NCBI GenBank assembly: GCA_949987705.1
Contig: OX465283.1
Location: forward strand, 159,231,850-159,295,849
DNA from: Thereva unica
Lineage: Eukaryota; Arthropoda; Insecta; Diptera; Therevidae
DNA length: 64,000 nt
Direction: 5' to 3'
Of the stretch, positions 52,193 through 62,839 are shown in pieces. A model generated the notes under the pieces. That model ran no database searches and was not told the origin of the DNA. It saw nothing but the letters and a program-made list of their open reading frames with translations. A program made the translations under genes and the position numbers. Every line of letters starts with the position of its first letter. Within the stretch, counting starts at the first letter, position 1.

Positions 52193-52212
52193 CACACACA
52201 CACACACACAAG
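52193..52212. repeat. CA microsatellite
   Basis: About nine CA units lie roughly 90 bp upstream of the TATA box of the minus-strand promoter. Confidence 0.85.
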
Positions 52213-52306
52213 TGATGAAAAGCACTTTCCGCCGCGCGTACACGCCACAGCCACAGCACAGGCGAGGAGGAGATGTCCTGCGACGACGAGCTTATTCACA
52301 GGAAGA

Positions 52307-52684
52307 TTAATCATCGGAAACGACCTGTGTCAGATACTTTGAACCGAGGTGAGTTGTGTGTCGTACTACCTCACCGTATCTTATCTTAATATCCAATGAC
52401 GTCGGCATCTTATTGACAATGGTCGCGAGTGTTTTCATTGATAAAGCGCCAACCGTGACTCGAGGAACCGAAGGAGGATTTGATGAAAAAAAAAAACGTT
52501 TGGAATTTTCACTCGTCGTCGTCAGAGTGAAGCGCACGGGTTGATGATGACTCACCGCGGTATTTAGGATAGTGAGGCGGTAATTGAGGAGACGAGCAAT
52601 TTGCGGACTTTGACAATGCGATGACATTTGTTCGGATTCGGTTTCTTGGGCACGCTGGCGGTCGTAATTTCGTGAGCTAATCAC
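52307..52684 (-). other. Open frame of 125 codons upstream of the promoter, unsupported
   Basis: The frame is open without a recognised domain. The region is moderately GC-rich and lies just upstream of the TATA/Inr promoter, so it more probably holds regulatory DNA than a gene. Confidence 0.15.
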
Positions 52685-53213
52685 TCGCGAAGTGCTCTCG
52701 TAAGCATCACTGAATTTTTTCTTGATTCGCAGAAATTCTCTTGGGGGAAAATTGGGAATTGAATACTTGGAATACTTTCACTGCCAAGGAGGGAATTTCA
52801 GAAATAAATTTTGTTTGTTTGCCTTTGTATTTTTAGAAAGGACTGTACGAATTGGATGCCCCAAAATTCTGAATTGTATTTTTTATTACGATCCTTCTTT
52901 ACCCCCCTTGGGAGCATAGTGCTTCCACAAAGCTTCTCCATCGGACTCTGTTGCTATTCTCTCGGTATCAATACAGGTTTTATCATAATTTTCATTTTAT
53001 TTCACTACTGTTCTTCTTCAGGTGTTTTCCGGTCTACTAACACCTCTTTTTTTCTGGTGGACTCTAACCAAGGGCTATTTGTGTTAACTTATAACATTTT
53101 CTTACGGGGTGTCTTATCCACGTCTACTTTTTCTTTCACAATTAATCTTGTTTTGTCTAGTTCCATAACTCTGTGATTTTAGGAGTAGAAAATATAAATT
53201 TTTGTTAGTTATT

Positions 53214-53302
53214 TAGAGTGATTTTTGAGTGCTGGCAAATTGAGTGTTTATTAACTTTTATGTTGCACCTTGAAATTGCTATTGGGGCACTCAAAAATCA
53301 CT
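53214..53302. repeat. Inverted repeat AGAGTGATTTTTGAGTGC
   Basis: Arms agagtgatttttgagtgct and ggcactcaaaaatcactctg face each other across about 50 bp. It is a small hairpin MITE-like sequence. Confidence 0.65.
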
Positions 53303-53430
53303 CTGAAAATATTTTTGGAGCGGTTTTTGCCTAGAGCCCCCATTATATACATTTATCCTATCTTTAATTTATAGATGGGTTAGGGTTTGCAGTGCTAAAG
53401 ACTCATTTACATTCCAAAGTCAAAGTGGAA

Positions 53431-53543
53431 GTGCAGCCTCTGGAGCTCTTTTATCGCACAGAAATTTGTATGCCTTTCTTGTAACAGAGAGAAAAGTATA
53501 CAAATTTCTGTGCGTTAAAGGAGCTCCAGAGCTGCACTTTCAC
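53431..53543. mobile_element. Hairpin MITE with ~48-bp arms
   Basis: The left arm (gtgcagcctctggagctc, then cacagaaatttgtatgc) is mirrored by the right arm (tatacaaatttctgtgcg, then ggagctccagagctgcac). Related pieces, atcgcaaagaaatttgtatg at 50417 and ttattgcacagaag at 59920, indicate a dispersed family. Confidence 0.7.
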
Positions 53544-53694
53544 GGCTTCGGCACGCAAATGTGGCTTGATTTCCATTAGTTTTGTTTTTCTTAGCTATCT
53601 ATTTTGCTTGGTCCCAAAAACCATCATCGAACCATTTTTCTTACAAGGTGGAAAAACACAACGACGCGAAAATTCGTGAAAAAGGTCTGACGAA

Positions 53695-53925
53695 CAGGGG
53701 CGGCGCTTTCATAGGTGCTACTGGTGCACTTGCACCGGGCGCAAGTGGACTAGGGCGCAATTTCAGAAAATCATAAAAAAAAATAAAAAAAAGTAGTCCT
53801 GTGTCTTTCTTTTCATCTATTACAAGAATTGTGTGTTGTTATATGCGATCAATAAATATCGAGCTGATGAGCCGCAAGATGTCATACTGCACCGGGTGCA
53901 AAAACCCTAGGCCCTGATAATAACC
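53695..53925 (+). mobile_element. CAGGGGCG-family MITE
   Basis: The copy begins CAGGGGCGGCGCTTTCATAG and carries the GCACCGGGCGCAA core near the left end and GCACCGGGTGCAAAAA near the right, ending cctaggccctg. Collinear with 39309-39490. No target duplication seen. Confidence 0.6.
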
Positions 53926-53959
53926 CGCCGTTATTGACAAAACTTAGAACTCTCAGGAC

Positions 53960-54160
53960 ACGAGTCGACTGATTTACAAACTCAGTTTCAAACTGGTTAT
54001 ACTATATCAATGCGCACCACCAGTTTGCGGGCGAATGGCTAACAAAGACCTCGGAAAGTAGTGGCACCCGATTTGCCACTTCTGTTAAAGCCGATTAGTT
54101 GATGTGAGTTACGTGGATTACTGTAGACGAACACCTAGCAGCTCTATTAGCAAGTCCTAA
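53960..54160. repeat. Dispersed repeat shared with 27960-28090
   Basis: It contains cctcggaaagtagtggcacc and later cacctagcagctctattagc, matching the right part of the repeat at 27740-28095. Confidence 0.45.
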
Positions 54161-54176
54161 TCCTATCTCCCCGCGG

Positions 54177-54235
54177 TGCCTCGCGCTTTTATAGGCGCAA
54201 ATGGTGCACTTGCACCGGGCGCAATTTCAGAAATT
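54177..54235 (+). repeat. CAGGGGCG-family fragment
   Basis: The stretch cgcttttataggcgcaaatg followed by cttgcaccgggcgcaatttc matches the left part of the 53695 copy. Confidence 0.6.
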
Positions 54236-54295
54236 GCTCGCTGTCGAATCCCAAACCAAAGCTAGACCAAGACAAGCCAGGACTACAGAAGAGTG

Positions 54296-54574
54296 AAAGA
54301 TCCAGATAGCAAGACTTTTGGCTCATCACTAAGTGCAGTGATGAGCAAAAGGTCTTGCAAAAAGTCTTGCAGAAAGTCTTGAAGTCTTGTCTTTGTCTTG
54401 CTAAATGTGCAAGACAAAACTTTACGCTTATCACTGTAAGCACTTTTGGCACTTAGTGATGAGCAAAAAGTCTTGCTATCTTCATTTTGCAGTCTTGTCT
54501 TGTCCTTGTTCTGTATTGTCTTGATCTTGCTTTTCTTGCTAAATGTGCAAGACCATTCTTGCTCATCACTAGAT
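54296..54574. mobile_element. hAT-like MITE, AGTGATGAGCAAGA family
   Basis: It is built from inverted gcaagac/gtcttgc blocks and internal tagtgatgagcaaaaagtct, ending cttgctcatcacta at 54574. It matches 20150-20412 and 58052-58443. The left end is rearranged and no 8-bp duplication could be set. Confidence 0.65.
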
Positions 54575-54677
54575 GACGCACTCTATATTCTTTCTTTATT
54601 AGGAGCAAGAACTACTATGTTTGAACGACAAGCTATAAAACAAGAGAAGTATACAAACAGAGGCTAGTCTGCATGTT

Positions 54678-55750
54678 ATGCTCAGTGACGTTACCAACTA
54701 CGTGATTGCAACCACCCACGAAATGTTGAGCTTCCCTGGTGATTTCGGCAGCAGCACCAACCTCTCTGGAGGCTATGTGGTTGCTGCTTGTGTCGGATGG
54801 TGGAGCATTAGAGCTTGCCGCATTCGCCAGTATAGTTCAGATGGTAGAGAGAGTCACCTCCTCGTTGGGAGAGGCTCTCTCTACCACTTAGCCCAGCCCA
54901 CAAAATGCAGTGATCACCATCCTGACATTCAAGCAACGTACGCCCTCATTACCGGTACAGCCTCCGGAGGGGCTCCAGTTGGGAACTTTGGTAATTGGAT
55001 CGGAAATAGTCACGGTTGCTCGTGAGGTGCTGGCTGATAGGAGATTGCAAGATTAGCTGGAGGTTGCTTTGAACGCGAGCCTTTCTGCTGTCCTGATCCT
55101 AAGCTGTGACCAACCAAACTTGTAGCCAATTTCGCCAACAGTTCGCCTAGGCTCAATATACCTTTTGACCACAGTGAACGCCGTCTTTATGAATGGTGGA
55201 CGATGCACTTTGTGGAGTACTTTCACTGTGTGCAGTACCATTCATCCTTTCGGCATGATTATTTACACCTTGAGGTTGCGGGTTTTGTCGAGTTTGTTCT
55301 CTCGAGGTCCGACGTATTCAGTCTGTTTGGAAATCAAGGGCAAGGACAGTTAGCTAGGTAGAAATAATCCAAATTTGCAGGCCCGTGCAGCCCCCGCGCT
55401 GCTCATAAGGCGCCATCGAAAGCTCAAAATTGTTTTTCGCATTCATTTTGGCGCTCCTTGCCACTTGGCGCTTAGAACGACCGTTCCTCACACTCTACCT
55501 CCCGCCTGGCACTGTAAAAAAAAAAGAATTATGAAGGATTCTTACAGTCTGTCGCCTGCTATATACAGCATGTCTCAGCCGGAATCGTATCTTTAGGTCT
55601 CCTGTAAGAAGTTTGTGATCGGTATAAATTTTCGCTCCTTTGCTCGTTCGTACGTTTTTTTTTTTTTTTCTTTCAAAAATCATCTGTTTTGTGATAATTT
55701 TTGTAAATCTTATTCAGTCCCATAATTAACTATGAGTCATCGTGAACATA
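54678..55750. other. Moderately GC-rich region, no gene recognised
   Basis: Several open frames overlap (the longest 54678-55025, plus strand) but none has a domain or consensus splice sites. Its composition differs from the flanks, so a decayed element is possible. Confidence 0.3.
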
Positions 55751-55754
55751 CAGC

Positions 55755-55960
55755 TAATGGGAACGCGCCCATAATCACAAGCCAATACTATGGCGTGCGC
55801 CAAAACAAATGGGATTCTCAAAATCGCTTTTTCCATGTGCAGTGAGAGTCACAATTCCTACCACGAATGTACATTCAAAAAGAAAAGTGTCATCCTTTCG
55901 TTTAAAATCCCAAATCATCTCCTCTTTTATATTTGGCCAATGCATTTGACTCGTATATCA
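55755..55960 (-). mobile_element. Helitron-family fragment matching 33090-33284
   Basis: The minus strand reads gacacttttctttttgaatg, then aaagcgattttgagaatccc and ttttggcgcacgcca, collinear with 33130-33240. The 3' end lies near 55757 but the CTAG is not clean. Confidence 0.5.
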
Positions 55961-58040
55961 TCACCTTAAGTTTGAAGGATAGAAGAGGAGAGGATTGGTT
56001 ATGGGCGTCTGTAAGACGCTGAAGCTGGTGAATTGTGGTATTTTATAAAAGGCCACAAATTAGGTTGAAATTTTGTTAAGGCTCCTGTTGTCAAGGTATA
56101 CACATCCATAGCCCTAATGTTAATCAAAATCATAATAGCAATTCAATCCATCACTTCTTGCTTTATATATGAATATTCTTTCTTATATTTATTTAACGAG
56201 TTTTGCACCGCCTTCAATGTCCATTTTCCCACAAAGAAATACTTGTTACTGTGCAGATTGTTATCTCCATGATGGTTTACAATTAGAATAACACTCTTCA
56301 CCGCTGATTTTGGCAGCATTAATTAGTGCACACTTTTACGTCTGTAGTACAAAACGCTAAGTGCCTACAATAAAACATTTTATTGTTTTGTGTATTTCCG
56401 CCCAGAATATTGTTCTCCCAAATCAGATCCTTTATTACCGCAGAAACTGAAAGGCAAATCGTGAAAAATGATATTAAAGCCCGATTTTGATTTGTTCGAA
56501 TTGTTCGCATAAATCGTCGTCCTGGTAGCGGTTGCCAACTGGAAAATAGGCCATTTTATGGGCAATTCTGTGGAAAACAAAAATTATATGAGAACGTTAT
56601 AGCAGTGACTGACATGGGGCAGCGCGGCTGAAAGTTAGCGTAGAAAAATATGCTTAATATGGAAAAAGTTTAGTCTATTGGATTCTGGGAAAAAGCTAAT
56701 GGAAACTTGTGACAGGAGTTGTTACGTCCCTTTTAAATAAAAACGTTTCATGCCAAATGCAAGATAATTCCAAGTAAGTGTATATTACAAAAATATAGAC
56801 TATTACGTACATATGTATCTAATTAGTTGCGCAATTAGATTATAAGTTTTTTAGTTAGAAACTATATTAGACAAAATGGACGAATATTTTATATTATACA
56901 TAGGAAAACACCTGAGCATATATCCAATGAAAAACGAACAAATGAATTTTCCCATTTATTTACACAAAATTTATCGAGATAAATAAATACAGAAAAAAAC
57001 TCAGCAAAAATGCCATTCAGAAGATCTACAATGCCAAGTTTAACTTGATATCTGTACATATGTATGTTGCCATGTATAAAATGAGTAAACGTATTAAATA
57101 CAAACAGTTCGTAGGCGGTAATCCAACGTTTTCATTTCATTTCATTTATTTTAATTTGAGTATATCAAGATTACATTAAGTATCTTATAACGCTAAAAGC
57201 GTATCTGTACTTAAAATTACATTATGGCACTTAAGTAAAGATTGAAATGTTTATTTAAGAGAATACATAAATAATATGTGAAGAAAAAAACAAGATTAAA
57301 AGAAAATAAGACCAGAGAGAAGTAAAAATGTAAAAAACGTTGAAGGAATATTATTGACTAGTCAAGTAACTGAAGATACATAAGTTTTGCTAAAAACACT
57401 TAAGGTGCTGATAAGACTATGAAGAATATTCTTATATAAATGTTCTCGTGAGAATGAAAATTCGTTCTCATAGCCGTGTAAGTAAGTATCTTCTCATAAG
57501 AATACGATCTCGTTCTCATGGAAGAATTATCATACTCTTGTGTTTTTGCATAAAATCGGGGGTTTGTTAATATCTTTTCGAACTTTTTGCTCAATGCTAT
57601 TGCTAATCTCTTCCTTCAGCTCTTGGACTTTTTTACTTGTCGTTGAGCTCCACTTAATTACTCTTGTTATTATTGTTCGCTGGTATTATCAAGCGCTCTC
57701 GTGAGAATCGTTCTCTAATACGTATAAATAGGTGCTGTACGAATATTCTAATCAAAATGTGTGAGAATCCACTCTTTCCAACGTGTTGGAAAAAACTTCA
57801 TTGTTCTCATACGTTCTTTAATTTTTTTTTTGTGAAATTACATTTGCAGTGGTCGAGTGATCCTTATTACTGAAATTGAGCATTTTACAATTGCTTATGA
57901 AAACGCCTCGCCAATTGTTGCCCTTACTCTAAGCTATTTTTTGACCCATACCCAAATTAGTAAAAGGTCATATTGTATACGCCGTGTATCAGCTCTCCCG
58001 CAGTTTTTTTTATATTTCAAGTACCTAGAATACACGATTT
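55961..58040. other. AT-rich DNA, no gene recognised
   Basis: Short frames only. Near 57430-57520 and again near 58500-58590 there are clusters of GAGAAT/ATTCTC words (ctcgtgagaatg, ttctcatgag), possibly the two parts of one element split by the hAT MITE. Confidence 0.4.
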
Positions 58041-58051
58041 TCAGCATACTG

Positions 58052-58443
58052 TAGTAATGAGCAAGACTAGTCTTGCACATTTAGCAAGACCAAACAAGAC
58101 CAAGACGAGACAAGGACAAGTCAAGACTGCAAGATCAAGATAGCAAGGCTTTTTGCTCATCAGTAAGTGGCAAAAGTTTTCCAGTAATGAGCAAAAAGTC
58201 TTGTCTTGCACATTTATCAGGACAAAGACAAGACTGCAGGACTTTTCGCAAGACTTTTAGCAAGACTTTTTCGAAGCCTTTTTGCTCATCACTGCAGGAA
58301 TTTAGGCATTTAGTGATGAACAAAAAGTATTGCTATCTTGATCTTGTAGTCTTATTTTGTCCTGTCTTTTCTTGTCCTTGCTTTGGTCTCGCTAAAATGT
58401 ACAATAAAAGGAAGAACTGCAAGAAAAGACTTGCTCATCACTA
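58052..58443. mobile_element. Complete hAT-like MITE, 392 bp, 8-bp target duplication
   Basis: Ends are TAGTAATGAGCAAGAC and, inverted, TAGTGATGAGCAAGTC. GCATACTG flanks both sides exactly (58044-58051 and 58444-58451), the 8-bp duplication characteristic of hAT transposition. The interior is made of inverted and direct gtcttgc/gcaagac words and internal tgatgagcaaaaagtcttg copies, so the whole can fold. Non-coding. Further copies lie at 20150-20412 and 54296-54574. Confidence 0.9.
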
Positions 58444-58618
58444 GCATACTGGCCTCGAGAGTAAAAATTACTATCACACTCACACATGAAAATATTCTAA
58501 TGAGAGCACAAGAACTATATTTGCGCTCGCGAGAACAAATACTATTCCTCATGTAAACACAAATGAGAATATACTCATGAGAATACCAAAATCTACCTTG
58601 AAAACATTCGCCCAGTAA

Positions 58619-59176
58619 AGGCCCCCATCCACGACCAAGCATGCGTGATATTCAAGGCTGACTGGCATGCATGCGGGATAGTGGACTTGCAGCATGGAGG
58701 GACAAGCATGCATGTTGGAAATAAAAAGTGTTTGAAATCCTGTGGGCGGAATTAAGTGAATGATAGCATGAAGGACAGTGGATGCGGTTGCTGTCAATCA
58801 TTTCGTCATTCCGACTGTGTATTTCGGAGTGAGTAGGTGAAATCGGAGCAAAATCAGTTTGCAAAATAAAATAAAAAATGGCAGGTTCCGTGAAAAAAAG
58901 TTTTTGGAACGAGTTTTTTTGAAGTCATAATGAGCTATAGCAAGTGAAAAGTGAAGACTATAGAAACAGACAATTAAAACATGGAGGAACATATAGAAAC
59001 ATTTAATAAAAGTTAAATTATTGATAGCGCGAAAACTGTATCACTCAAATTTAATACCAATTTTTCACTACCGCTTCTTCCTTGAAACTGAGGATTGACT
59101 GCATGCATGATAATGTATGGGAAAATGACTTTCCTGCATGACTTTCTTGTGTGACACGCAAAACTGATGGGGGCCT
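58619..59176. mobile_element. PIF/Harbinger-like MITE, 558 bp, TAA target duplication
   Basis: The left end AGGCCCCCATC and the right end GATGGGGGCCT are perfect inverted repeats, each next to TAA (58616-58618, 59177-59179). Subterminal GCATGCATG and CATGCATGA words are also inverted. The terminal AGGCCCCCA is shared with the 856-979 element. No transposase frame. Confidence 0.75.
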
Positions 59177-59439
59177 TAAGCCGGGGTCAATAGTGAAATG
59201 AAGATCTTTCGAAACTCAAAAAATTGAAAAGGGAGATCTTCAACAATTATTATAAACAAAACTTTTGGGAACTTTATAAGGGCTGCCTAAAGCAAAAAAA
59301 AATTAATGGTCTTGGATGTGAAGTATCACGTCCGTATTTTAACGTGGCAACGTCTATTAATTTGAACGTGACAACGTCTGTTATTACGTTTTGTATTATT
59401 TTCTCAATTAATAAATTATATATTTCGAAGCAAATTTTT

Positions 59440-59695
59440 TTTTGTGTGCGGGACATTTTCACACGCGCGTCCTATCTTAAACCGATTTAATAGACGTTGT
59501 CACGTCAATAAGGTGAATGAATGTATTTTTCCCGTGTAGAGGATAAATTAACGAAAATTTTGAGCCATTAACCACCCCCTTAACATGTATGGGGGCGGAG
59601 ATATGATTTTTTTTTGTGTGCGGGACATTGTGCGGGACATTTTCACACGCGCGTCCTATCTTAAACCGATTTAATAGACGTTGTCACGTCAAAAG
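59440..59695. repeat. Direct repeat of about 75 bp
   Basis: The segment from tttttttgtgtgcgggacat through cgcgcgtcctatcttaaacc to gacgttgtcacgtca occurs at about 59437-59506 and again at about 59609-59692. The second copy also has gtgcgggacat doubled. An inverted piece (aacgtgacaacgtctg) lies at about 59365. Confidence 0.75.
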
Positions 59696-59699
59696 AAAG

Positions 59700-61320
59700 A
59701 AAGCCATTGTCTCAGCCAAGAGGTCTACTGCCAATGTACCTTAAGAGACTCTGCCAAACTTTTGCAGAATCCTCTCCAAAGAGGAGTCGACAGTCGACCC
59801 TTGTTAAAAAAAGATGGCGTGAAACATCTATGGCGATCTTTTTTTTTTTTAATTGAATAATTAGTAAGAATAAAGGCCATTTTATATTGCAAAACGCAAA
59901 TTGAAAACGGAGCGCTCTTTTATTGCACAGAAGATGTGAGGCTCTCACCAGGATCTTTTTTTAAAATATTTGAAAGATTAAATCACAAGAAGTTGTTTTT
60001 GAAATATCTACGATTTAACCTTGTTCAAAAGTAAAAAATTGAAACATTTTTAAAAACAAGACGGAAACAAACATTTTGCTGCATTCTAGAGAATAATTCC
60101 TGACATTTCTGCACATTTTTTCGTAAATCTTAAACCAATTAAATTGTACTTGTTCACGTCACCAAAAAAAGCATAACCATGTAAAGATAGCACAATAACC
60201 TCATAGAGACGCATTTATACAAATTACCAAAGAAACTCAAATTCCTTTATCATTTCCCTAACTACCTTGGAATTTGCACAATTTTTAAGTAAATTAGCAG
60301 CTCACTTGGGTGTGCATTAAGACTACTTATTTATAATGGTCAGAACTTCAAACTCAGAACCCAGACTGAACTCGGAAAAAATGTGATGAGCAGTGAACAA
60401 GGGACCTTGGCGAGAATGCAGCCGCGCAACTAATTGCGACCTTACACCCATCAGCGTCCAACCATGAATCCGAAATGGCCAGAAGTATTTTCGAGATTTC
60501 AGTTGAGTTCAAGTAGAGTTCAGTAAGCGTGAAATCATTTGAAACTGAAGCTGAAATGATTATGATCACAGGAACTTTTTGTGGAGTTGGTTAAGGACTT
60601 TAGTTTTTAACGTGGCCGTGTAGGTTTTTGCACTCGTTTCTGAATCAGAAATGCAGCTTTAGCATCGGCTTTTGGTAGAGGATTATAGGGCAAACTAGCT
60701 TAATTAGAAATACATGGGATAATCAGGAAGAGTTCAGAAAAATTATAATGGCGAAATACACACAGATGCACCGAAGGGGAGAATTAAGTCGGGTGTGGAG
60801 TTTGACATAATTGTGAGTACCTGACGCCTTGAATACGTCAAGTTCAATCAATCACAGTGAGAAACCCTCCCCAACGAGCTAAAACTATAGACCCATTCAG
60901 AAACAGCAGCAACAGCGCCAGCAAACTGTTCCAATTGGCTAATGGTGGTCACATTGTAAGAAAAGCAGCAGCGATTCCCGCTGCTGATTTTTCATCTCTA
61001 ATCCTAATTTTGCTGCTTTGATCAGACAACAATCGTCAAACAACAAGTCTGCTATTGCTGCTAATTCTGATTTAAAAGGCAGTGCTGCTGCTTCCGCTGC
61101 TCGGAAATTAGATTCTGATACAGACTAAAGAGTTATTGTATAGATTTTTTCAAACTCCGTGACACAAAAAAATTGAGCAGTTCTGCGCACCCCGTTGCCA
61201 AATTTAATAAATATTGTTCTATCATTTCCCCTCTTTTTAGTTAAAAGGGGAACAAATGCAGAAAAAACTCAACAGCATAATTTGGGAAGGGATGCGCGCA
61301 TGCCGAATGAATAAATGAAT
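59700..61320. other. No gene recognised
   Basis: AT-rich DNA; CAGCAG/GCTGCTG-rich words occur at 60900-61110 but without an open frame of note. Confidence 0.4.
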
Positions 61321-61326
61321 GAATAA

Positions 61327-61988
61327 CACAGGCCTGCAAAAAACGGGTCATTTTTTTTCTTTTCAATTTAATAGTCGTATCCTAAGTATTTTTTCGCGCT
61401 GAATCCGAATCCGTTGGCCAAATTGCCCTATCACGTCAGGATTCTGAGCAATCCTAACCTAAAAGTGCCAAAAAGCGTGTTTTTTGCACTTTTGCGCGTT
61501 AAATATCTCAAAACTATGGAATGATAGGGCAAATCTGACAACGGGATCGTTTTCAGCATGCCAAAATCTATAGAAAACCATGTCGAAAGCGTGAAATTTG
61601 ACAACACTTTTTTTGTAATACTTAAAAGAAAAAACGAGGTGCAACGATGATAACATCTGTTAATAAAAATCGTCGATTTCGCGCCAAGAAGTTTTTCTTT
61701 TCAGTATTACAAAAAAAGTTTTTCCAAATTTCACGCTTTCGACATGGTTTTCTGTAGATTTTAGCATGCTGAAAACGATCCCGTTGTCAGATTTGCCCTA
61801 TCATTCCATAGTTTTGAGATATTTAACGCGCAAAAGTGCAAAAAACACGCTTTTTGGCACTTTTAGGTTAGGATTGCTCAAAATCCTGACGTGATAGGGC
61901 AATTTGGCCAACGGATTCGGATTCAGCGCGAAAAAAAACTTGGGATATGACTATTGGACTGAAAAGAAAAAAACCTTGCAGGCCTGTG
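61327..61988. mobile_element. Fold-back MITE, 662 bp, ~300-bp arms, TAA target duplication
   Basis: Starting CACAGGCCTGCAA and ending TTGCAGGCCTGTG, the element is a near-complete palindrome: ggccaaattgccctatcacg at about 61417 is mirrored by cgtgatagggcaatttggcc at about 61890, and gcgtgttttttgcacttttg by caaaagtgcaaaaaacacgc. The spacer is about 60-100 bp near 61640-61690. TAA lies directly outside both ends (61324-61326, 61989-61991), fitting PIF/Harbinger insertion. Any transcript would form a long double-stranded RNA hairpin. Confidence 0.85.
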
Positions 61989-62404
61989 TAATTCGCGGAA
62001 TGTCGCGACGTTTGAAAAGATCTATATCTAACCAATACTGTGTTTCCATGAGCCGAGGTAGAGTTTGCGTTGAATTAAGAGAAAGCTTTTTCCCTCAAGT
62101 TAACTTGATGTCGTTTTCATAAAGGCTTTGGGTTAACTAGACAGTAAAAGATACTTAAACACACATGTGCAAAACCCGGCTTAACCGGACTGGTTTCGTT
62201 GAGTTTACTTGGATTTAACGGAACTTGATTAACCCCCAAGGCGCTTACTCTAAGTAGAATATTGTTTTGCAAATAATAATTTTGAGTTTTGGACAATTGA
62301 AGTCGGTAAAAACCACGAAATATATAGCCATTTTTTGACATTTAATTATAGGGAGTGCAAATATCGTAGAACCTTGTTTCAGGGCTTAAATTGCGGCATA
62401 TGTT

Positions 62405-62830
62405 GGTGCCTGCCCACGGTATACAGAAACAAAGTATTGTAAAAGACTGTATATCGTAAACGGTATTTTAGTGTTGACGTCACATGGGGCCCGCTTTCCA
62501 TATAAAATCGAAGCTGTGGTTGTGGTCTCTGCATAAAGGCTGACCATGGTACAATAATACAAGCTAGGCTCATAAAGAAAAGCTCTGTTTCCATCTTGAA
62601 AAGCTTAAGCGCAATTTGTTAAAGAAAATATCTGAGTGACGTCAGGGGAAAGCTTTTTCCCTTATGAACTGAGATCTAGGTGACGTCACGAAGCCAGAGC
62701 TTTTCCTCATGAGCCTACCTTGTATTATTGCACCATGGGGTTGACGTCACTAGGCGCCCTTTTTTACGGTATTCGAAGCTGTCGTCTCTTTTACATTACC
62801 TTCTGTTTGTGTATACCGTGGTACCTACCT
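62405..62830. repeat. Inverted repeat with embedded TGACGTCA octamers
   Basis: Outer arms cccacggtatacagaaaca and gtttgtgtataccgtggta, and inner arms ggtacaataatacaagctag and cttgtattattgcaccatg, pair around a centre near 62630. Two direct copies of gttgacgtcac...cgaagctgt are also present. Four perfect TGACGTCA palindromes lie inside. Confidence 0.65.
62475..62749. promoter_or_regulatory. Four CRE-type TGACGTCA octamers
   Basis: Perfect TGACGTCA occurs at 62475-62482, 62637-62644, 62681-62688 and 62742-62749. This octamer is the binding site for CREB/ATF-type bZIP factors. No promoter or gene was found next to them, so they may be a property of the repeat that carries them. Confidence 0.5.
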
Positions 62831-62839
62831 GCATTTGCA

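Noticed and set aside
52307..52684. 125-codon minus-strand frame as a gene
   Set aside because: No domain, no start context, and it lies immediately upstream of a TATA/Inr promoter.
54678..55025. 115-codon plus-strand frame as a secreted or transposon protein
   Set aside because: No recognised motif, and the opposite strand is equally open in pieces.
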